Counted from the stretch's first letter, positions 25,601 to 34,861 are shown. The stretch: 56,564 bases of DNA from JAEULH01 sp963746275 (GCA_963746275.1 CAVVAX010000048.1:1-56564), one strand, 5' to 3'. Notes: generated by a model not told the origin, from the sequence alone. Numbers and translations are program-made.

Positions 25601-26938
25601 TTAGAGCTGAGTTTGCAGCCCAATTCTAAACACATTCTGGTCGAAGTTGTTCTCTTCGTCGGAGGTCCTGTGGCGGAAAAGGTACCCAGCCGAGAGATAG
25701 AGGTTGCGATTGAGCAGGTAACGGGCGCTCAGGTTGCCGATGTAGAACCAGTCGGTCCGGTCAATGCCCTCGTAGTCGTTGTTGGTGACCGCCCCACCCG
25801 CCGTGAGGATGACGTTGCGCAGCAACTCGTGGTCGACGGTCAGCTCGCCGCTGGTGCTGACGTAGGCGGAGGCGCCCGTAGCCGTCGTTTCGAACACGGC
25901 GCGCTCGACGGCGACGCTGACCGTGGTCAGCGTCGTGGCGTTCCACGCCAGTGCCCCGCCGAAGGTCGGCGCACTCACGTTGTCGAGGTCGCTATCGTCG
26001 TAGAACTGCTGCAGATAGCCGGCATAGATCTCGCCGAAGGTGATGCCGCCGAAATCGACCGCCAGGCCGCCGGCCGCGGTGTAGCCCCAGGAGTTGCGGT
26101 CGATGCCGGCTTCGTCGGGCGTCTGGTCGTACCGGCGGACATTCGGCGAGAGGCGCACGAACGCCTCGTAGTCGGGGTTGATCTCGAAGCCGAGCCGCAC
26201 GGGCGTGGAATAGACGTTCCGGTCGCGGTCGTTGTTCAGGATGTCGCCATCGTCTTCGGTCGGCGTGTTGGTGTAGTCGACCCGGTCGACGATGGCGTCG
26301 ACCGTCAAGCCAACCCGGTCGAAGTTCTGATCGTAGCGGCCGAAGGCGTTGTACTCGTAGTAGACCGTGGGTTCGGAACCGCCGGTATCTTCGGAGGTGC
26401 CGCGCACCTCGTGACGCCGCGCCGCACCGCCGCCCGCGTAGAGCGCGATGTCGCGGCTGACGTCGAGCCGCCCGTTCGCCGCCCCGAACCAGTCTTGGTA
26501 ATTTTCGTCGCTGTTTTGCGCGTAGAAGCCGAAGTCGCCGCCGCCGGCGATGGCCAAGGCATGCCGCGCCCAGTTCGACTCGATGGTCACCTCGGGCCGC
26601 ACCGAGGTGATGAAGTCGTCGGTTTCGTCGTTGTTCTCGGCAAAGATGTTGTCGTTGTAGATCTCGTCGATGCTGAGCTCGGGAAAGATCAGGAACGCGC
26701 CGGTGCGGATCCCCAGGGGGTCCAGCTCGGGCCGCGCGCGGGTTGCGACCGTATCGCCGCGTGGCAACACCGTTGTCGGGATCTGCGTCGGCCGACCCGG
26801 CTCCGCAGGGGCCTCGGGCAGCGGCACAGCGCCCTCGGGAAGCGGGCTGCGCACCTGCGCCTGCGCAATCGAGGTGGAGGCGGCGAGCGCCCAGGGCGCA
26901 ACAGCGATGAGTGTGGCGGTCTTGATGATCTTGTTCAT
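25601..26938 (-). CDS. EPS-associated outer-membrane beta-barrel protein
   Basis: The protein has 445 residues. A Sec signal peptide (ending SIAQA) leads to a Pro-rich linker, then a large barrel with aromatic-girdle strands and many acidic turns: ELSIDEIYNDNIFAENNDET, DDFITSVRPEVTIESNW, LSARYLLNRNLYLSAGYLF, ending FDQNVFRIGLQTQL. The DEIYNDN-FA opening is characteristic of the outer-membrane b-brl_2 type barrels encoded next to GumB/Wza-like proteins. It probably forms or supports the outer-membrane exit for exopolysaccharide. The ATG at 26938 heads the minus-strand run barrel, Wza, anchored protein. Confidence 0.85.
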   Translation of the reverse strand: MNKIIKTATLIAVAPWALAASTSIAQAQVRSPLPEGAVPLPEAPAEPGRPTQIPTTVLPRGDTVATRARPELDPLGIRTGAFLIFPELSIDEIYNDNIFAENNDETDDFITSVRPEVTIESNWARHALAIAGGGDFGFYAQNSDENYQDWFGAANGRLDVSRDIALYAGGGAARRHEVRGTSEDTGGSEPTVYYEYNAFGRYDQNFDRVGLTVDAIVDRVDYTNTPTEDDGDILNNDRDRNVYSTPVRLGFEINPDYEAFVRLSPNVRRYDQTPDEAGIDRNSWGYTAAGGLAVDFGGITFGEIYAGYLQQFYDDSDLDNVSAPTFGGALAWNATTLTTVSVAVERAVFETTATGASAYVSTSGELTVDHELLRNVILTAGGAVTNNDYEGIDRTDWFYIGNLSARYLLNRNLYLSAGYLFRHRTSDEENNFDQNVFRIGLQTQL

Positions 26939-27405
26939 CTTGCGCCCCCTTTTTCCTTGCCAGATGATCGAACGAGGCTGGGCAACTGGAAACGGATTAC
27001 CGCGGCGCTGACACGCGGCCGGATCGTTACTACTCTCAACCGCTCATTGACGCAATGCGGTTGCCCTGGGAGCGATAGCCTGATGGGTCCGATACTGTTG
27101 CATCAGCGCAACGCCTGATGCGGCCGGGTGGCGGTCTGCTGCCGAGCCCCCGCCCGTGCGGCAGGCTTGGCGCCCCGGTCCAATGTTCGTTACCGACAAT
27201 GCGTGCAGGTAGGCTTGCGGCACAACTAAAACGGGATTAACATCTTCAGGGTGGCGGGTGAAAGCTGCGGCCTGGGGCCGCTGCAGGCGAACGCGAAAGG
27301 ACCGCCGCTTGAACTCGCGGCCGCAACCGCCAGATGTAATAAACAAGCTGGCGTGTGCGCCCGCGAAGAGGTGCGTGTGCGAGCGCGAGCAAGGATGACG
27401 ATGAC
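26939..27405. other. 467-bp divergent promoter region
   Basis: This lies between the barrel gene (minus) and the phosphatase gene (plus). AAGGGGGCGC before 26938 on the minus strand serves as ribosome site. A more AT-rich stretch near 27220-27250 (CAACTAAAACGGGATTAACA) is the best candidate for promoters. There is no gene-like frame. CRISPR, tRNA and strong terminator structures are absent. Confidence 0.4.
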
Positions 27406-28284
27406 ATGGTGAACCCTCTGATGCGAAGCCTGGAATGGTCCCGGCAGCTTGTCGACGGCGGCTCTTCCGGGGGCCCGGCGTGGGCGCTGGGACGGCTGTT
27501 CGGAAGGCGCCATCGCGTCGGCCTGCAGGAGGCGAGGGTGCCGGACGCCGTGAGGGTCTACGTCATCGGCGACATCCACGGCTGCATCAGCCTGCTGGAG
27601 CAGCTCCACACTCTGGTCGCCGCCGACGCCCGGGCGGTAGGCGGCGGTCTGCGCAACATTATCGTCTACCTCGGCGACTACGTTGACCGCGGCCTGCACA
27701 GCCGGGAGGTCCTCGACGTCCTCTCCGGCACGCCGCTGCGCGGGTTCGACCCGGTGTTCTTGCGCGGCAACCACGACCAGCAGTTCCTCGACTTTTTCGA
27801 TGATCCGCGCAGTGGCGCGGTGTGGTTCCGCTACGGCGGCGATGCCACCGTCTACAGCTACGGCGTGCGTATCCCCGGTTCCGTGGGCGCTGCAGACCGC
27901 TTCACCTACGTCCGCGACGAACTGGCGGCGAAGGTCCCGCAGGCGCACATCGAGTTTCTGGCCCGCACCCAGCTCTATTGCGAGATCGGCGACTATGCCT
28001 TCGTCCACGCCGGCATCCGCCCGGAGCTGCCGCTGGACCGGCAGGTCCCGGAAGATCTGATGTGGATCCGCGACGGCTTCCTCGATTATGACCGGCCGCT
28101 GGACAAGGTCGTCGTCCATGGCCACTCGGTCAGCGACCAGCCACAGCTGCGCGAGCATCGCATCGGCATCGATACCGGCGCCTGTTATGGCAACGCCTTG
28201 ACCTGCCTGGTCCTCGAGGGTGGAGCCCGCAGGTTCCTGTCCTCTCGCGACGCGGGGCCGCGCCGCGCGGCCTGCGCCGAGTAG
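27406..28284 (+). CDS. PPP-type metallophosphoesterase (serine/threonine phosphatase-like)
   Basis: This is a cytoplasmic binuclear-metal phosphatase of 292 residues. The diagnostic blocks are in order: GDIHGC, GDYVDRG, RGNHD, VVVHGHS and GIDTGACYGN. This is the arrangement of bacterial PrpA/ApaH-like enzymes. It may dephosphorylate proteins or split dinucleotides; the sequence cannot tell which. The ATG at 27406 (MVNPLMRSLEW) is used; the later ATG at 27421 is possible. It is convergent with the asparaginase gene, 20 bp away. Confidence 0.9.
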   Translation: MVNPLMRSLEWSRQLVDGGSSGGPAWALGRLFGRRHRVGLQEARVPDAVRVYVIGDIHGCISLLEQLHTLVAADARAVGGGLRNIIVYLGDYVDRGLHSREVLDVLSGTPLRGFDPVFLRGNHDQQFLDFFDDPRSGAVWFRYGGDATVYSYGVRIPGSVGAADRFTYVRDELAAKVPQAHIEFLARTQLYCEIGDYAFVHAGIRPELPLDRQVPEDLMWIRDGFLDYDRPLDKVVVHGHSVSDQPQLREHRIGIDTGACYGNALTCLVLEGGARRFLSSRDAGPRRAACAE

Positions 28285-28304
28285 GCGAACCGCGCGCCGG
28301 GCGC

Positions 28305-29350
28305 CTAGGCCGTGAGCCAGCCGGCCGCAGGACGGAGCTCGCCCACGACGGCGCCGAGCGTATTGCGCAGCGGCTGCGTCGCGTAGCCGGCGAGGCGCGA
28401 GACGGCCGCGGCATCGCAGCCGGAATGGGCCAGGAGCAGCGCCGCCATGGCCGCCTCGGACGCCCGCTTGCCGCCATCGTCGATCTTCACCGCGATGCCA
28501 ATGCCGAAAGCCGGCAAGGCGGCGGCATGCACCGCCTCGGCGCCGCCCTTGCTCAGGATCCGGCCGCCAGACGCTTGGATGACGACCGTATCGAACCGGC
28601 CGCTGCCGGCGACCATGGCAGGATGAGCTGTCATGGCCGCGAGGATCCGCTTCGCCGCTTCGGCGCGCCGCGGTGGCAGCCCCTCCGGCCGGGCGTACCG
28701 GGCAAAGGCCAGCGCCAGCGCGCGCAGCGGCAGAGCAAAGGCGGTGACGCCGCAGCCGTCGGTCGCCGATCATGTCGTCGCGAACGGCGACGTCGCCGAT
28801 CTCGGCGAGGGTCCGGCGGATGCGCGCCTGCAGCGGATGCTCCGCCTCCCCGTAGCCTTCGCAAGGGCAGGCCGAGGTGCCGGGCGGCGGTGAGGAAGCC
28901 GGCGTGCTTGCCGGAGCAATTGTTATGGATCGGCGTCGGCAGTGCGCCTGCGCGCACGAGGTCCGCCGCAGCATGCGGATCGAGGGGCGGGTGCGGACCA
29001 CAGACGAGCGCGCCGCTGTCTAGCCCGAGCCGGGCGAGCCAGCCGGAAACGCCGGCGACGTGCCGGGGTTCGCCACTGTGGGAGCCGCAGGCCAGAGCCA
29101 GCTCGGCGGCTGTGACGGCGAAGGCGTCGGCGGCGCCGGTTTCCACCAGCGCCAGCGCCTGCAGCGGCTTCGCCGCCGAACGGACGAACACCGGCCGGTC
29201 GATGTCCCCCCATGCCGTCAGCACCTCGCCGGCGGCGGTCATGACCGCTGCCGCGCCGCGGTGGACGCTCTCGATTCGCGGGCCGCGGGTCAGCTCGATC
29301 AGGACCGGATTGCAGGCCTTTCGAAGATGGTCATGGCATCCCGTCGTCAT
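28305..29350 (-). pseudogene. asparaginase (type II-like family PF06089), frameshifted
   Basis: It starts at the ATG at 29350. The N-terminal half reads PVLIELTRGPRIESVHRG, WGDIDRPVFVRSAAKPLQAL, CGSHSGEPRHV and IHNNCSGKHAGFL, characteristic of this asparaginase family. Near 28865 the frame changes to GYGEAEHPLQARIRRTLAEI, VAVRDDMIGD. Near 28765 it changes again to the last part (AGSGRFDTVVIQASGGRILS, KGGAEAVHAAALPAFGIGIA). With two or three single-base corrections it would be about 345 residues and complete. Sequencing indels are the likely cause. The enzyme would hydrolyse asparagine to aspartate and ammonia. Confidence 0.85.
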
Positions 29351-29408
29351 TGCTCAAACTGTCCTCGACTCTTGGCAACTCCCGCCGGCACGGCTATGAC
29401 TATTGCGC

Positions 29409-29928
29409 ATGAAGTATCTCACCAACATCGTCATTTCGGCCCTCGTCGCAGCCGCCATCGGCCTCGGCAGCGCCTCGACCTTCGCCGCCCAGCAGACCTT
29501 GGGCTCCTTCCAGGACTGGACCGCGTTCAGCGACGGATCCGAACGGCGCATCTGCTACATAGGCTCTGTGCCGAAGAAGAAGGAGGGCAACTACACGGTG
29601 CGCGGCGACACCTACGTGCTCGCCACCCACAGGCCCGGCGAGAAGGTGTTCGGCGAGATCAGCGTCGAGGCCGGCTACACGTACAAGCCCGGCAGCGAGG
29701 TCGAAGTCAACGTCGACGGCCAGACCTTCAAGCTGTTCACCCAAGGCGGCAACGCCTGGGCCTACGACGAGAAGGGGGACCGGGCGCTGCTCGACGCCAT
29801 GCGCAGCCGGGCGGCAGATGGTGGTCAAGGGCACATCGAGCCGCGGGACGCTGACGACCGACACCTATTCCCTCACCGGCTTCAGCGCCGCCCTGCAGAG
29901 CATCGACAAGGCCTGCGGCCGCAGCTGA
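29409..29928 (+). CDS. invasion-associated locus B (IalB)-family protein, 3' frameshift
   Basis: This is a small exported protein. The signal peptide is MKYLTNIVISALVAAAIGLG, ending TFAAQ. The family pattern follows: LGSFQDWTAFSDGSERRICY, PKKKEGNYTVRGDTYVLATH, FGEISVEAGYTYKPGSEVEV. Near 29815 the frame shifts. The correct continuation is MVVKGTSSRGTLTTDTYSLT, then GFSAALQSIDKACGRS and a stop at 29926-29928, which has the expected Y-SL-GF-AL ending and final Cys. Corrected length is about 173 residues. Function is unknown in free-living bacteria. Confidence 0.8.
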
Positions 29929-30075
29929 CGGAGCCATTCGCCGGCGCGCCCCCGCCGGCGCCCAAGGGCGGCATGGCGCGGCGCGGCGCGAGGCCGCACG
30001 GCACGGCGCTTGTGGACCAGCCCGGGCCGCGCCAGATCTTGCGGCATGAGTTTCGAATCTGCAGGAGTGAACAGC

Positions 30076-30505
30076 ATGGCCGGCCGCCTCGCCGCTATGG
30101 CCTTCATGATCGTTGCACTGCTCGCCGGCGGCGCCTCCGCGCGCGCCGAGGCGGTTCCGGTGGCCTCGCCGGACGAGGTTCGTGCCATGGTCGACCAGGG
30201 CGCGAAGGTCGTCGACATCCGCCGCGCCGACGAGTGGCGCGAGACCGGAGTGATCGACGGCAGCATCCTGCTCACCGCGATCGATGCCGACGGCCGCCTG
30301 GTTTCGGACTTCCCGCAGGCTTTGGCCGGCTGCGGTCGGCCCTGACGAGCCGGTGGTGGTGATCTGCCGGTCCGGCAACCGCTCTGCTGCCATCAGCCGG
30401 ATGCTGAGCGAAAGCGGCGGGTTCTCGCGCGTCGTCGATGCCGGCGGCGGCATCCGCGCCTGGCTCGGCGCCGGCCAGCCGGTAACACCGTGCCCGAGCT
30501 GCTGA
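30076..30505 (+). pseudogene. periplasmic rhodanese-like protein, frameshifted
   Basis: The ATG at 30076 (MAGRLAAMAFMIVALLAGGA) follows GCAGGAGTGAACAGC and encodes a signal peptide. The rhodanese fold begins SPDEVRAMVDQGAKVVDIRR. The frame breaks near 30330. The other frame carries VGPDEPVVVICRSGNRSAAI with the active-site loop CRSGNRS, then VVDAGGGIRAWLGAGQPVTP. One corrected base gives about 143 residues with all elements. It would transfer sulfane sulfur or act in redox chemistry. It ends just before rlmN. Confidence 0.8.
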
Positions 30506-30506
30506 G

Positions 30507-31652
30507 GTGACGGCTGACGCCGCCGCGGCACAACGCGCCCCCGCCACCGGCGGCCTCCGGGCCGGCAGCTGACGAGCGGCGTCCGCTGATCGGGCTGTCG
30601 CGCGAGGCGCTGGCCGAGGAGCTCGCGGCGGCCGGCGAGAAGCCGTTCCGTGCCCGCCAGCTCTGGCACTGGATCTACTACCGCGGCGCCAGCGACTTTG
30701 CGGCGATGTCGTCGCTGCCTAAGGACCTGCGCGCCCGTCTCGACGAGCGCTACACCCTGGCCCGGCCGGCGGTCAGCCGCGACCAGACCTCCCTTGATGG
30801 CAGCCGCAAGTGGCTGCTCCGCTTCGCCGACGGCAACGAGGCCGAAGCGGTGTTTATCCCCGAGGAGGATCGCGGCGCGCTCTGCGTCTCCTCGCAGGTC
30901 GGCTGCAGCCTCACCTGCTCGTTCTGCCATACCGGCACACAGCGGCTGGTGCGCAACCTCGACAGCCAGCGAGATCGTCGCCCAGATGCTGATCGCCCGC
31001 GACGCCTGCGGCGAGTGGCCGAGCCCGGATGGCCAGCGGCTGCTCTCCAACGTCGTGCTGATGGGGATGGGCGAGCCGCTGCTCAACTACGACCACGTCG
31101 CCACCGCTGTGCGCATCCTGATGGACCCGGAGGGGATCAACCTCTCGCGCCGGCGCATCACGCTGTCGACCGCCGGCGTCGTGCCGCTGATCCACCGGGT
31201 CGGCGCCGAGCTCGGGGTGAAGCTCGCGGTCAGCCTGCACGCGGCGACCGACGAGCTTCGCGACGTCCTCGTGCCCATCAACCGCAAGTACCCGCTGGCC
31301 GAGCTGATGGCGACGCTCAGGACCTATCCCGGCGCCGACAACGCCAGGCGGATCACCTTCGAGTACGTCATGCTGAAGGACGTCAACGACAGCCCGGCCG
31401 ACGCCCAGGCCCTGGCGCGGCTGGTCAGCGGCCTGCCGTGCAAGTTCAACCTGATCCCGTTCAACGCTTGGCCAGGCTCGGCCTATGCCTGCTCCTCGGA
31501 GGCAGGCGATGAGCCGCTTCGCCGAGATCTTGAACAACGCCGGATATACCGCGCCGGTCCGCAGGCCGCGCGGCCGCGACATCCTCGCTGCCTGCGGCCA
31601 GCTCCGCTCCGACAGCGAGCGGCAGCGAAAGCGCCCTGTCCCCGCGGCCTAG
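30507..31652 (+). pseudogene. rlmN: 23S rRNA (adenine-2503-C2)/tRNA-A37 methyltransferase RlmN, frameshifted
   Basis: This radical-SAM enzyme methylates A2503 of 23S rRNA and A37 of some tRNAs. Segments present in order are LIGLSREALAEELAAAGEKP, FRARQLWHWIYYRGASDF, and the cluster motif CSLTCSFC within VSSQVGCSLTCSFCHTGTQR. The second frame has VVLMGMGEPLLNYDHV, GVKLAVSLHAATDELR and CKFNLIPFNAWPGSAY. The last frame has MSRFAEILNNAGYTAPVRRP and the C-terminal methyl-carrying Cys in ILAACGQL. Breaks lie near 30560, 30965 and 31495. The start, GTG at 30507, is inferred. All catalytic parts survive, so a data indel is likely. The stop overlaps trmO by four bases tail to tail. Confidence 0.88.
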
Positions 31653-32150
31653 CCGCCTTCTCCTCCGAACCGGTCGTCGGCTGTGTGCGCGGCCATGCCT
31701 TCCGCCTTGCCCTCCAGCCAGCCCAGGCGCACGCCGCTCACCGGCTCGAGGCTCGGGATGTAGGGCTTGATGTCGAGGACCGGGGTGCCGTCGAGCATGT
31801 CGATGCCGGCGATGCTCAGCACGCAGCCGTCGCGGCCGACGAGGCGGACCAGCGACAGGCCGATGGGGTTTGGCCGGCTCGGCGCGCGGGTGGCGAAGAC
31901 GCCCCGCGCCTGTGTGTCAAGAAACGGCACGACGCTGAGCCGCAGCGGCCCTGCGCGGTGGAAGACGTAGAGCACAATGATGTGGGAGAAGCCTTCGAGA
32001 TCCCGCAGCCCCTCGGCATAGGCCTCGTCGATGATGATCTCGCCGCTCGCCGGCGCCGCGCCCACGGGCTGGATCGGCATCCCGGCCGCCTCGGTGAAGG
32101 GCGAGCGGACAACACCGATAGGAGTGAAGACGAGACTTCTGGTTGCTCAT
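31649..32150 (-). CDS. trmO: tRNA m6t6A37 methyltransferase TrmO (TsaA-like), 5' frameshift
   Basis: This is a SAM-dependent methylase of the UPF0066/YaeB family that N6-methylates t6A37 in tRNA. The continuous frame gives EIIIDEAYAEGLRDLEGFSH, PFLDTQARGVFATRAPSRPN, PIGLSLV and DMLDGTPVLDIKPYIP, the family signature. Upstream the same frame still encodes FTPIGVVRSPFTEAAGMPIQ, but a stop lies just before it. The ATG at 32150 (MSNQKS) is one frame off, so a single-base indel near 32132 is inferred. Corrected length is about 166 residues. Confidence 0.85.
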
Positions 32151-32332
32151 GGCCCTCGCCGCTGCCGGACAAATCTTGCGGCCCGCGTTGCAAATGAAGC
32201 GCCACTGCGGCCGCGCCATGACGGCCGGTAGGCCCGATGATCATGCCTCTGGGCAAAACCACCCCCACTGGGGTAAAAAGACGCCCATGGGCCGAGCCGT
32301 CGGCCCGCAGCAGCCGCACGAGGAACGCCACC

Positions 32333-32641
32333 ATGGATGCCAACGTCGATCCCCTGGGTCGTCCGGCCCCTTCAGCGAAAGCGGCGCCTCGAAGCCGTAG
32401 GTCAGGCAAGGACGTCCGCGCCGACGATCGCTTCGCCAAGGTGACCGACCTGCTGGAGGCGGCGCAAACCATCTGGGTTGTCGTCCACCCGGTGGACCTG
32501 CCGGGACTACCGCGGCACATCAAGCTGATCCGTGAGGATGAGCCCCACCACGCCGTGACGGTGGCGCTGTCCGCGCTGCTGGACCGGCGGCTCTATCGCC
32601 GCCTCGATCCGGTGCAGCGCCCGAGCGATGAGCGCGCCTGA
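32333..32641 (+). CDS. hypothetical protein
   Basis: The ATG at 32333, after GAGGAACGCC, gives 102 residues. The first 30 are basic and disordered. The rest looks folded: DDRFAKVTDLLEAAQTIWVV, VHPVDLPGLPRHIKLI and TVALSALLDRRLYRRLDPVQ. I do not recognise a family. The start is supported by the ribosome site. An in-frame open region before it is Arg-rich and unlikely to be coding. Confidence 0.5.
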   Translation: MDANVDPLGRPAPSAKAAPRSRRSGKDVRADDRFAKVTDLLEAAQTIWVVVHPVDLPGLPRHIKLIREDEPHHAVTVALSALLDRRLYRRLDPVQRPSDERA

Positions 32642-32713
32642 CCGGGCCGTCTTGCACCGGGCCGGGGCGCCCGCGGCCCGACGGCCCGCGGCGCTGGCGT
32701 CGCTGGAAGCCTC

Positions 32714-32944
32714 TCAGCCGCGGCGGCGCCAGCCGCCGGCGTCGCCCTTTTCGTAAACCTTTTTGACCGCGGCCCACGCGACCTTGTGCGCCGTCTCCTC
32801 GCGAGACACGTCGCCTCGGCGGTCGTCTGGATCCTCGTACTCGTCCCAGGCGCTGTTGAAGGCCTTGCGGTATATGTCCTGAGCGTGTTCAGGCAAAGCG
32901 CGGCGAACGGTGTCGGGCAGGTAGCGGTTACCGGGGTAAGGCAT
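32714..32944 (-). CDS. chaB: ChaB-family protein
   Basis: This small cytoplasmic protein of 76 residues matches ChaB throughout: MPYPGNRYLPDTVRRALPEH, AQDIYRKAFNSAWDEYEDPD and EETAHKVAWAAVKKVYEKGD. The family is named as a cation-transport regulator, but its role outside E. coli is unclear. The ATG at 32944 has only a weak ribosome site. It follows the ECF sigma gene on the same strand by 39 bp and may share its transcript. Confidence 0.88.
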   Translation of the reverse strand: MPYPGNRYLPDTVRRALPEHAQDIYRKAFNSAWDEYEDPDDRRGDVSREETAHKVAWAAVKKVYEKGDAGGWRRRG

Positions 32945-32983
32945 GGTGCCCGGTGCTCTGTGCCCGGTGCCCGGCTTGAGCGT

Positions 32984-33460
32984 CTAGGCCGTGCAGGTGG
33001 GCTCGGCCCGCAGCGCCTCGCGCGCGCGCGACAGACGGGAGCGGACGGTGCCGGTCGGCGTGCCCATGATCTTCGCCGCCGTCTGATAAGAGCAGCCCTC
33101 ATGCACCACAAGGATCAGCGCCTGGCGCTGGCTCGGCGGCAGCCGGTCGATCGCCGCGGTAGTCTCGCGCAGCTCCAGCGTCGAGTGCTGCGCCGGCTGG
33201 CTTGACATGCCGTAGAGCTTGGCCATGCCGTCGGTTAGCGCGTTGGCGCGGGCCCGATCGCGCGTCTTGTTAATGAATGCGTTGCGCAGAATCGTAAACA
33301 GCCAGGCGCGGAGGTTGGTGCCGGGCTGAAACTTGTCGGCAGCGGCGAGCGCCTTGACCAGGCACTCCTGGACGAGATCGTCGGCCTCGTCCTTCTGCCG
33401 GGCGAGAGACATGGCGTAGCGGCGAAGATGTGGCAGCTCATCCGTGAGTTCGGCCCGCAT
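32984..33460 (-). CDS. ECF-family RNA polymerase sigma factor
   Basis: The protein has 158 residues. Region 2 reads RRYAMSLARQKDEADDLVQE, CLVKALAAADKFQPGTNLRA and WLFTILRNAFINKTRDR. Region 4 reads LPPSQRQALILVVHEGCSYQ, TAAKIMGTPTGTVRSRLSRA. The ATG at 33460 follows GAGAAGGAGCAGACGG; the frame is open upstream but begins within AT-rich non-coding DNA. No anti-sigma gene is adjacent, which is unusual. A ChaB gene follows. It resembles the short alphaproteobacterial ECF groups, some linked to stress. Confidence 0.92.
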   Translation of the reverse strand: MRAELTDELPHLRRYAMSLARQKDEADDLVQECLVKALAAADKFQPGTNLRAWLFTILRNAFINKTRDRARANALTDGMAKLYGMSSQPAQHSTLELRETTAAIDRLPPSQRQALILVVHEGCSYQTAAKIMGTPTGTVRSRLSRAREALRAEPTCTA

Positions 33461-33829
33461 CCGTCTGCTCCTTCTCCGATCTTGTCTCGCAAAAGCGAGT
33501 TCAAGCTGCATCGGAAGGACCGGCGGAACATTAATCCAAGATAGCCTCCGGGGAAGCCGCGCCACTAGGCCATCTTTTATTATAAAGAGCCGCAAAGCGG
33601 TGATTTTTTACAGCTTCATTATCCTGCGTTAATGCGTGGCAGAAAAGGAGCTGGGCAGGAGGAGCGGCTACGACGCGACTACCGGCGATTTTGCCGTTCT
33701 TTCGCTGTGCGCGTTCTTTGGCTCAACAACGGCGGGCCGGCGGCTTCGGTTCCAAAGCGGCGCGCGGCGGAACGCCCCATCTCGATAGCCGAAGTCGATG
33801 ACGGCGGGCTGGAGCGCCGGGCGATGCGC
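33461..33829. other. 369-bp AT-richer intergenic region
   Basis: This holds the promoter region of the sigma gene. At 33570-33625 the composition is strikingly AT-rich for this genome (CATCTTTTATTATAAAGAG). A short hairpin, CCGC-AAA-GCGG (33590-33600), is followed by six T at 33604-33609 on the plus strand. That could be a weak terminator, but no plus-strand gene precedes it within 900 bp. A 71-codon plus-strand frame from 33632 has no protein-like features. Confidence 0.35.
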
Positions 33830-34861
33830 TCACTGGGCGCGCCCTGAGCTTGGCTGCAGCCTCGGGACCAGCACCGCCGCTCCGGTCAGCCGGCCCTCGC
33901 GCAACCGCGCCAGCGCCTCGTTCGCGGCCTCCAACGGCAGGATCTCGACCTCAGTCACAACCGGCACCTGCGGCGCCAGCGCCAGGAACGCCGTGCCGTC
34001 GTGGCGGGTGAGGTTCGCCACCGAGACCAGTCGCTTCTCCCGCCAGAGGATGTCGTAGGGGAACGACGGGATGTCGCTCATGTGGATGCCGGCGCAGACG
34101 ACCGTGCCGCCCGGACGGACCGCCCTCAGCGCCAGGGGCACGAGCGCGCCGACGGGGGCGAAGATGAGTGCGGCATCGAGCGGCTCCGGCGGCTCCTGGC
34201 CGGCGCTGCCCGCCCAGACGCAGCCGAGCCGGCGGGCGAAGGCCTGCGCCGGCGCGTCACCCTCGCGGGTGAGCGCGAACAGCCGCCGGCCCTGGTAGCG
34301 CGCCACCTGGGCGACGATGTGCGCCGCCGCACCAAAGCCGTAGATGCCGAGGCGCTCGCCCTCTCCCGCCATGCTCAAGGCGCGGTAGCCGATGAGCCCG
34401 GCGCAGAGCAGCGGCGCCGCCTCTGCATCGCCATACGCTCCGGTGACGGGAAAACAGTAGCGGGCATCGGCGACCGCGTACTCAGCGTAGCCGCCGTCGA
34501 TCTGGTAACCGGTAAAGCGCGCCGCGGGACACAGGTTCTCCTGTCCGGAGCGGCAGAAGGAGCACTCGTCGCAGGTCCAGCCGAGCCATGGGATGCCGAC
34601 GCGCTCGCCCGTCGCGAAGCCCTCGACACCACGGCCTGCCTCGACGACGCGGCCGACAATCTCATGGCCGGGGATGATCGGCAGCTTCGGCTGAGTCAAC
34701 TCGCCGTCGACCACGTGAAGGTCGGTCCGGCAGACGGCGCAGGCGGCGACGTGGACCAGCACCTCGCCGGGGCCGGGAGTGGGGCGAGGAACCTGGCGCT
34801 CCACAAGCAGCGTCTGCGGCGCCTCCAGCACCATCGCCCGCATGACCGGTGGCTCGCTCAC
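33830..34861 (-). CDS. zinc-dependent alcohol dehydrogenase (AdhP-like)
   Basis: This is an NAD(P)-dependent medium-chain dehydrogenase of 343 residues. The catalytic zinc ligands are Cys in CAVCRTDLHVV and His/Glu in GHEIVGRV. The structural zinc site is CDECSFCRSGQENLC. The nucleotide fold has the motif GFGAAAH in YGFGAAAHIVAQVARYQG. Long stretches fit the AdhP/ADH-NADP type that oxidises primary alcohols. The GTG at 34861 follows GTAAGGGGAGGGGC. An internal ATG six codons later is possible. The neighbours are not obviously related. Confidence 0.92.
   Translation of the reverse strand: MSEPPVMRAMVLEAPQTLLVERQVPRPTPGPGEVLVHVAACAVCRTDLHVVDGELTQPKLPIIPGHEIVGRVVEAGRGVEGFATGERVGIPWLGWTCDECSFCRSGQENLCPAARFTGYQIDGGYAEYAVADARYCFPVTGAYGDAEAAPLLCAGLIGYRALSMAGEGERLGIYGFGAAAHIVAQVARYQGRRLFALTREGDAPAQAFARRLGCVWAGSAGQEPPEPLDAALIFAPVGALVPLALRAVRPGGTVVCAGIHMSDIPSFPYDILWREKRLVSVANLTRHDGTAFLALAPQVPVVTEVEILPLEAANEALARLREGRLTGAAVLVPRLQPSSGRAQ

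Noticed and set aside
32230..32330. Second TrmO-like start (LFTPVGVVLPRG) upstream of trmO
   Set aside because: The resemblance to FTPIGVVRSPF is short, there is no continuing homology, and it overlaps the start region of another gene.
33589..33610. Rho-independent terminator
   Set aside because: The stem is only four pairs and no plus-strand gene ends nearby. It is kept only as a remark in the intergenic entry.
33632..33847. 71-codon plus-strand frame
   Set aside because: The composition is Arg/Ala-rich, it overlaps the ADH stop region, and it has no ribosome site or family resemblance.
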